This document shows, piece after piece, positions 50,901-59,900 of a DNA stretch of 64,000 nt (its first letter is position 1; every line of letters starts with the position of its first letter). Both the position numbers and the translations under genes were made by a program. The notes beneath the pieces are model-generated. The model was not told where the DNA came from. It searched no databases and saw only the letters and a list, made by a program, of their open reading frames with translations. The stretch lies in assembly GCA_963971305.1 (NCBI GenBank), contig OZ020307.1, forward strand, positions 58,029,702 through 58,093,701. Reading direction: 5' to 3'. This stretch comes from Arcuatula senhousia (Eukaryota > Mollusca > Bivalvia > Mytilida > Mytilidae).

Positions 50901-53900
50901 TTTTCCGATTTATAGCCATCTGATATCTGCACTGTAATTTCATATACGTCTTTGTTTGTAAATGTATGGGTGAAGGTTAAAGATACCCCGGTGGATTCTT
51001 GAGTGCCATTAACATAATAGGTATAGCTGGTAGGATTTCCACTTGTAACTGCTGTTGTAAAACTGGTAGCTTGGTTAATTTTAACAAGGTCACCATGACT
51101 CGTGTCTGTTAGGTTGAATGTCAGACCTAGAGGCAGGAATGCAATACTGGCCAAATTTTTAGTATTTGACCCAACACTATTCTGGACAGTAACTTGAATG
51201 CTGGCAGGAGTGCCACTGTTGTAGGGAAACCTATAAGTGGCATGACCAAATGGATCGGATATTCTGTAATTGCTGATATCACATAGTGTTGGCATGGATG
51301 TTGATACGCTTCCTGGACATGACGATTGGAGGGTTGAAGTATTTGTAGTCCCATCTATGGTCCATGACACTTGAACATTGGTCCCTCGTTTAACTGAAAA
51401 TACTAAATCTGTTACAGTTCCAGCATCGACATAAAAGGTATCAACACCTCCACTACTGCTTTGAATAGCTGGAGAAATCCATGTAAAATCACCAACTGCT
51501 TCTTCTACATTGATTGAACAAGTTTTTGCTATGTTGTCAGTGGGTAGACTCAATTCATAAGTGTAAGCTCCTGCGACAGTGGAGTACTGTAAAGATTCGG
51601 GCATTGTGACAGTTTGGGGTATGGTATAAACTGCCTGGAAGTAAACTGCCGTATTGTTCCGCCAAGGAGAGTTCATGAGAGAAGATTCATCGATCACGTC
51701 ACCAATGGAGAACCACCCATTATTTATTACATTAAGCATATTCTGGAGATTGTCGATATCATTGCTATCACTGGTAATGACCTCTGCACTACTTTCCGTC
51801 TGAAATCCTATAATGTCTCCTTCTTTAACGTTAATTCCATTTGCCTTGACGGAGAAGTGACCACTGGATCCAGCTGTGGCCTCCATAGCAGTCTGACCTA
51901 CCAGCTCGTACGATGGCATGCTTCCAAGAAAGGGGATGTCACATGAGGTAGCATTTTGAGTACAGCTACAAGGATCGGCCACACGAATACATGTGTTTGT
52001 GTAATAGCAGACTTCCTGTCCTTCATTACAATAGGGGGCAGCACTGCATGTGGTCACGGTACTTGAACATGAAGCATATCTTGCACCATTGCCATCACAA
52101 CCTAAAAATATCATAGAATAACAAAGAAATAATTATCCAACTGAATAGCAATTTTTTTTCAACTTCTTAAAATCACTATATGTTTTTAGATCAGTTAAAA
52201 CAAGAAAAAAATTAAATTTTCATTTAATTTAATTTTTATAATTGCATCTATGATAGATATTTTTATCCATACTCTCAATAGCAAATATCAATCTTTGATT
52301 GGCTAATTATTTGTTCAATTTTTAAAATACTTTTAAGATATGAGTTCCTTCGTTCAATATTGATGCTGCATACCACATATCTAGAGGCTGTGATAAGTAG
52401 TTGCTGAAATACCTTTTACAAGATTTTTTTTTTAATTAGCAAGTCCAAAATTTCAATGTTATACCTGGTTTTATCAATGTTCCGGATGCACAGCTAGGTC
52501 TATAAACTTGGAATACCAATGTTGCAGTTTTCGTTAGGGAGTTCATTTTGAAATTCCACTCTTGTACTTCTCCATCATGGGAAAACCAAAGACCTGAAAA
52601 ATTACATAAAGCAATTATAAAAGTGTCAAGAAACAAAGAACAATGTTTTGAATGCTCCAATCTTCATAACTAAGAAACTTAACCTGAATTTGCCCTCTTC
52701 ATTCAAAACTTTACATTATTTACCTTATATAGGGGAATGGAGACTGATTGTTTGTGCTGATAAATAAATTGTTGTCTGCTTAATGCTTTGTCGTATTTTT
52801 CTTTCAAAAACTTGAATGACAATATTTTTCTTCTCAAATAAGTCTGATCCTCTAATAAACTCTCTTGTGCATGTACATTTCATTATAAATATGTAACAAG
52901 CCTTGCAGTATATCTTTTTTTCTATAATCAGTGAACCAAAAAGTTAAGGTTAGAGGTGTCTTTTTTATATATTCTTATTCATACCTCAATGCATATGTAT
53001 ATAAAGTTTCATGATAACTTCATATGTCCTACATCGGAATGTTACTTAAAACTTAAGGTAAACCTGATTTAGAACAGACAAACGGACAAAGACTTTGTTT
53101 TTGTAGACAAGGCATAAACTAAGTCTGAATATCCCCCCATCTGAACATTTTGCCTCACTCACCTGGGAATATTTTGGTGATGGTGGCAGCCTGGCTAGGT
53201 GCCGTTGCTTCTGCTTTAGAGGTCAAACTATAGGTTGTTCCCAATGATTCCAAATGGCCCACACCAACCAGGTAGGATGGAACTTTAATGGTTTCTGAAT
53301 AATAAAGAAATCATTTTCTGATTGTTTAGATATTCTATAAATAAAAAATATTAATTTTTGCAGATAGTTTATGATTATAATTGTATGTGTGTAAAAAACA
53401 GAATTTTCCTTACAATTGCTGTGGGAGTTATACTTATGAATTCTTTCCTGAGAAATATATCTGAGAGAATATTGGTATAAAGAAATGCCTTTTCATAAAC
53501 CCAAACAATGCAAATACACTATGAACATTGTAGTTCTGAATACATTTTATTAGAAACAATGATAGTAGTTCTGAATACATTTTATTAGAAACAATGATAG
53601 TAGTTCTGAATAATATTATCATAAAAATTTAAAAACCCACAATTATCCTTTTGATCAAAGTCAAGCACGAAATTTCACACTGAAGAATATAAACGTAACA
53701 ACCAAAAATCTTCCAACTTACCTCTGAGTGAATACTGGCAGATATAAAACTTGGTTTCTTGACAACTGTTTGGGGTCCACGTCCCTGTACTGTCCAAGGT
53801 GAAGCAGTCTGTTTCAGGTGCGGTCCCTATAGGGTCGTAGTTTATTGTGGACCGATTATTGGTCCACATCAGATAGGACTCGGCAGATCTATCTGTCAGG

Positions 53901-56900
53901 CCTACCCAGGCTGGGGCAGATACACTAAAACACAAAACAAATGTCAATACTGCTAAAACAAGTTTATTGGATTTACCATTGACAATTTTCTTTTAAAAAA
54001 TCAAAATTATGACGGAATAGAGGTTACTCAATAAACACCCTTCCTCAAAGCAGGGGTATTATGATAATTATGTCTGATAAGTTCACCTCATAATGGAGAA
54101 AAGTACAATGTTTTATACATGAACATACTGTTGATTTTTTTCCCAATTTATGTTCCTGGTTTTTTTTTAAACAGAGAAGAACCCAGAAATTTTTGAAAGG
54201 ATATTTTGGCCTATAGCTTACTGAGAGTAAAGGAGAAGGGGTTTCCAGCCCAAGTTTACCAAACATTTGCAGAAAAAAATCTAATTGTTTAAATAAACTA
54301 TTTATTAGAAGTTTCAGCCTCAGGCCTTCATCAGTATCACAATATATTCTCTTTCTTCATTTTGATTGTCTTAAAATCTGTCAAAAAAATATATTCTCCT
54401 TCTACATTTTGAATGTAAAAAATCTGCCAAAGTCAAAAATGGCTGGATTTTATTAAACAGGAAGTAGGTGAGTGACAGACCTGAAATTGAACCCAATGTC
54501 ATGGTACCCCATCCTGATACTGTATAAAAAATATCAAGTGGCTGCTATTAGTTGTTGCTGATAAAACTGTTACAAAAACTTCTTCCCTGCCAGCCCCCCA
54601 AATTTTACCATTTTATAACCTGGATTTTTCTTTCAGTGAAATCCGGCCAACAACCAAAGATTGCAACCTTGGAACACCCTTGTTTGGATTTGCCACTTTG
54701 AGGGTCATACTTGTAGTCTGATATATTGTTACACCATTTCTAAATGATGGAAGAATCTATGCTTTTTTAAATTATCAACAGGTAATATTTTTACCTCCCA
54801 AACACATTGGCTACAATAAATGATTCCAGACTACTTGAATCTATGACGGCTAACTGTGATTGGTTGTTTACGGCATTACAAGCGGTGGCAGCTGCTGCCC
54901 AGTTCTGGCTGACTTCATACAACTTGTAGCAATGCCCATTGGTGGAGTAATACTGGCCTCCTAATGCACACTCAGTATTAGGTGCTGTAAAATGGAAAAA
55001 GAAAATTAGTTTAATTTTAAATCGAGGTAAATTTAATGATCAGAATTGTACAGGTTAACTAGTTAATTCCAACTTCTGACTATTATGTCTAAACAAATCA
55101 AACTTTTCATTCCCTTCAATATATATCTTAAACCTGTATAAACCAAGCACTTGTCTATTATGAACAAATTATTCAGTTTCATTGGGATCAATTGGGAAAT
55201 GTCAAACAATTCACAAAACATTTTATCGTTTATGTAGCAATATACAAATTAGTTAAAAGTGGATATTACCATGCTTGTTGTAGATTTTGTAAACCAAAAA
55301 AAATATTTTATAATAAATATAAAGATAAGGTTAAAAATAGGGGTGTAAATATAGTAAGAAAATGGTATAAATCTTATTACACATAAAAATATAAGCACAA
55401 ATATATTCGACTATACATGTGTATTTGATTACACTTTTCATAATATCATAGTATATAATGTATACATATATTACATTTCTTGAGAAATGTTTGCTGGAAA
55501 TATAACGATAAGGTAACAATAAGTAAATCCCTGTAAAGAATAGAATTGATTGCAGTTTGCTTAATGTTCTGTTGGGGATATTGCAGCCATAATCACAAAA
55601 TCGCCATGATATTTTCTAAATTTTCAAAGAGAAAAAAATACAATTCAAATCCTATAGTCATATACACTGACATCAACATGATAATCATAACTGTAGTACG
55701 TTACTATCATCCCAATATGGTGAAGGACATATCGATTTAGTTTTTATGCTCATTAAAGTCCTCTACTTGATATTTTATAATATGTATGAAGAGTTACTTT
55801 ACAGCAGTTATGATCATCACGTTAATGTCAGTGATATAAATAATTGCTATTTTAGATTTATAAACCGGGACATAAAAAATGTTTTTTTTCAGCCAAGTCA
55901 GGACAAAAAATACCTTCAAGATGCATGCATGGGTAAAAAAAATCTTTAAAAGGAAAGGGATAATTTTCCTCAATTTTAGGAAAGGGGTCAAAATCAGAAT
56001 AATTCAGTAATCACCCTCATTCAATGAAAATTAATGCATAATAATAGAAGTGGGACTTTTAGGGAGAAGGAGAAAGAGCTTTCAATAAAATAAATGTTGG
56101 GATAGTGATGATGAAAAGCACTAAATGTAAATAACTTGAAAATCCAGCTTTTATTTTTTTTGTCTAGAGACAAAAATTCTGTGAAATACAAACCAACAAG
56201 ATAAAGGCTGTCCAGAAAAGACTATCTCCCCAAACAAGGAAGCACTTTTATTTCATCTATATCTCAAATCTAAAGGTAAGAATATGTACCTGCTTTTAAG
56301 TTGGGAGGGAAAGATAGAATTTTCTGAAACAGCTATAAATAGTGCCTTCCATCCTCACCTACCCCAGGATTTATTTTGGAATAGTCCAAAAATGGGATGG
56401 GGCTAGGAAACTTACCTGACAGAACCTCACTACGAAAATTATCTATTTCTACAGAAGCAAATAATGTATGATTTCAGTGATCTGTGACTTGATATGAACA
56501 TCTGAATACATTTACACACTGGGACCCAGTGATGATACCAAATATTGTCGTCTTTTGCTGTTTTGAAAATTAATTTGAAGAGATATCTATTGATCTACAA
56601 GACTGCTATAAAATTTATGCCTTAGTTGCTGCATTTTTTGTCAAAAAAAGCAAAAGGGCAATATCTGGCATTGCATCTAGGTCCCAGTGCTTGTATATAC
56701 ATTTATATTTTTGTGAAATTTGTGACCTATTTGGAAGAACAGTCAAAATATTCATCTTTCTACAAAAATATTCATCTTTCTACAACTTACTCAAACAATC
56801 ACTAGTCTATTGTAATATTTTCAAAGTTTGCAAAATTTCTAAAAATCCTAAAAATTATTTTTTTAAGTTATCAAAAATCATTTGTATTTGAACTTTTGAC

Positions 56901-59900
56901 TGTTCATATTGACATGTTTATCTATGTTATCAACTTACTGGTATCATTTAAACCATCTGTAAAATGCCCAATGATATATGGAAATTTTGTATTTGTCCTT
57001 GAAAACTTATTTTTATTCCATTTCTATTGAGATTATGATTTGTAATTTCTACATTTTTCTTTAGTTAAAAAAAAAGATATTCTTAATCTTTCAAGACTTT
57101 CATTTTTCAACTTTTTTATTGTTGTCATATGTGTTTTTACACATACAAGTTATGAATTTTAAAAATACTTGACTAGAAAAGGACACAATATTATATTCTT
57201 TAATCTTACAAAGTTTATAAACTTTTTTAGGAATACATTCTAGCTACAAACCAAAAGCGCTATAAAATAAATTTACAATAATTCTAATATAAAACCTTAA
57301 TATTATACTAGCAACCAACCAAATGTGCAAACACCATAAAATTTAAACAATTTTAATTTTCAAAAACACAACACCTTATAAAATTCATGGAAACAAAGAA
57401 ACCAACCTTCCTGGCACAAAATGCCGTGTTGTTCAGAACAGGCAATGCCCTTTAACCCTCCAGTTGACCTATCAATCACCACACAGGAACCAATCCCTGA
57501 ATCTGTTACATCACTGACCATGAAGTAAGCTTGATTTCCATTGGCCCAAACGTAACCATTCCCACTTTTCTGTGCTCCAAGGTAGATGGTGTTAAGACCT
57601 AGAAATAAATGAAATAAATAAATGATAATTCAAATATTTTGTTAGCGGTAGATGTTAATTGTTCAATGAAAATATTTGGTGACTGTAACATTTTTCTACA
57701 AAAAATAATTGTGCTTAATGGATGTTTAAGCAAAGTAAAATAAAATTTTATCTAAAAACTAGAATGGCAGTCTTTCATGGAAGACCTATGTTGCCTCCAT
57801 TTTCAAATATTCGGTAAACAGGAATTAAATAAGTTACGACAATATATCTTTACACCTTATTGTACTATGGGAGGAAGCTACATGCCAAATATCAAGAGGC
57901 TGTGACATGTAGTAGCCAGGAAAACTGGGACGGAAATTTTTGTGATGCCACAGGACAACACAAGACAATGGATAGTTTCAAAGTGACTCCTATAAGTGGC
58001 TTTGCAGATTTAGTAAATCAATAATTTTTTGTCTTACTTGTGTACTTGTTCAGGACTTCTGTGATTTCTTCTGGATAGTGAACAGTCAAGAGTTTGCCAC
58101 CATCACACGTGGTAGTGGCCACTGCATAGGTACTTGGTGAAGAGAGCTGTTGTAAACATCGGCCACGGAAGAAATCCCAGCTATCAACACATTGTCCAAC
58201 TGTTTATAGAAAATACATAACTAAGTGCACACATACTCTTAAACAATGAAACTTAATCAGCTGGTTAAAAAAAGTTGTTCTGTTTTCTTTTGGCTAAGAT
58301 AATTGACCTTAATTCATAACCATGTGCAATGGCAATAAAGTAAAACAGTCAAAATCAATGGAAATGAAAGAACCTTAGTGAGCACGCTCACATATCCCAC
58401 GCGTCCACATAATGGATAGAGAATATCTATTTCGAGTTAGGAATTAAAAAGTCAGAGTTGTTGCCTTTCCAAGTTGGCTCATTAAACAGGGGAAAAAATG
58501 AGTGAAAGACCTGAAAATGTATCCCACCATATGGGACTCCTACCTAAAGCTACGTACAAAATACCAAAAGCCTATGATAAATAGTTGCTGAGAAATCTGT
58601 GACGAAAAATTTTCAACCCTGAAAATTAAGTGAAAAAAATTAAAGTTGGCTTGTTTAACAGGTTGTAGCTGATCGACAGATCTAAAAACGTATCCCACCA
58701 TATGGGACACCTACCTGAAGCTACATACCAAATATTAAAAGCCTACAATTAATAGTTGCTAAGAAATCTGTGACAAAAATTTTCAACCCTGAAAATTAAG
58801 TAAAAAAAAAATTAAGTCGGCTTGTTTAACAGGTTGCAGCTGATCAACAGATCTAAAAACGTATCCCACCATATGGGACACCTACCTGAAGCTACATACC
58901 AAATATTAAAAGCCTACAATTAATAGTTGCTGAGAAATCTGTGACGAAAATTTTCAACCCTGAAAATTAAGTGAAAAAATCTAAGTTGGCTCGTTGAACA
59001 GGAAGTAGCTGATCGACGGACCTGAAAATGTATCCCACCATATGGGACCCATATCTGAAGCTACATACCAAATATTAAAAGCCTACAATTAATAGTTGCT
59101 AAGAAATCTGTGACAAAAATTTTCAACCCTGAAAATTTAGTGAAAAAAGTCTAAGTCAGCTCTTTAAACAGGAAGTAGATGATCGACAGACCTGAAAACG
59201 AATCTCACCATATGGGACCCCTACTCAAAGCTACATACCAAATATCAAAAGCCTCCGATTAAAAATAGCTGAGATATCTGTTACGAAAATTTTTATCACG
59301 GACAGACGGACTGACGGACGGACCAGTCAAAAACATTATACCCTTCGCAACTTTGTTGCGTGGGGTATAATGACTATACATCATTGTTTCATAAATTCTG
59401 TTTAGGAGCTGAGTGGAAAAGACATTCAGCAAAATTCTAAGTTAAAAGGGTGATAACTCCAGCATAATATTCTGTTATTTAACGAGAAGTAGAGCGTAAT
59501 AAACAGATTTCAAACTTTCATTAATGTAGCAACACCTAAACTGAATGTATCTTTGATGAACTTTCAACAATGAATATGCAAGGTTACCTGACATGTTATT
59601 ATACCTGTTGTTTCAGTAACATTATCGGCAGGTGACTTGGTCCATTTGATTTCCGCATTATAACCAGCTCTGATCTTTCCTGTGACTGTGACAGTCGAGG
59701 AGAGAGATGGTGTTGCCGATGGACATGTTACATCAATACTGTCAGCCACTAGGCTTGGTCGTACCTCCACTGGTACAGATATGGACGTACATGAACCATT
59801 GACAGTACAGGCTCTCACAGTCAGTGTATACGTCCCTGGAATACTGTAGGTGTGGAATACATTATAAAACAACCCAGTGGTAGTATCGTTCAAAGTTCGG

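Noticed and set aside
47780..51946. Plus-strand frames up to 141 codons
   Set aside because: They are antisense shadows of the giant PKD-repeat exon.
58480..59280. Regular repeat array that could suggest CRISPR
   Set aside because: Units are ~169 bp, contiguous without spacers and diverged, in a eukaryotic intron; it is a tandem-module transposable element.
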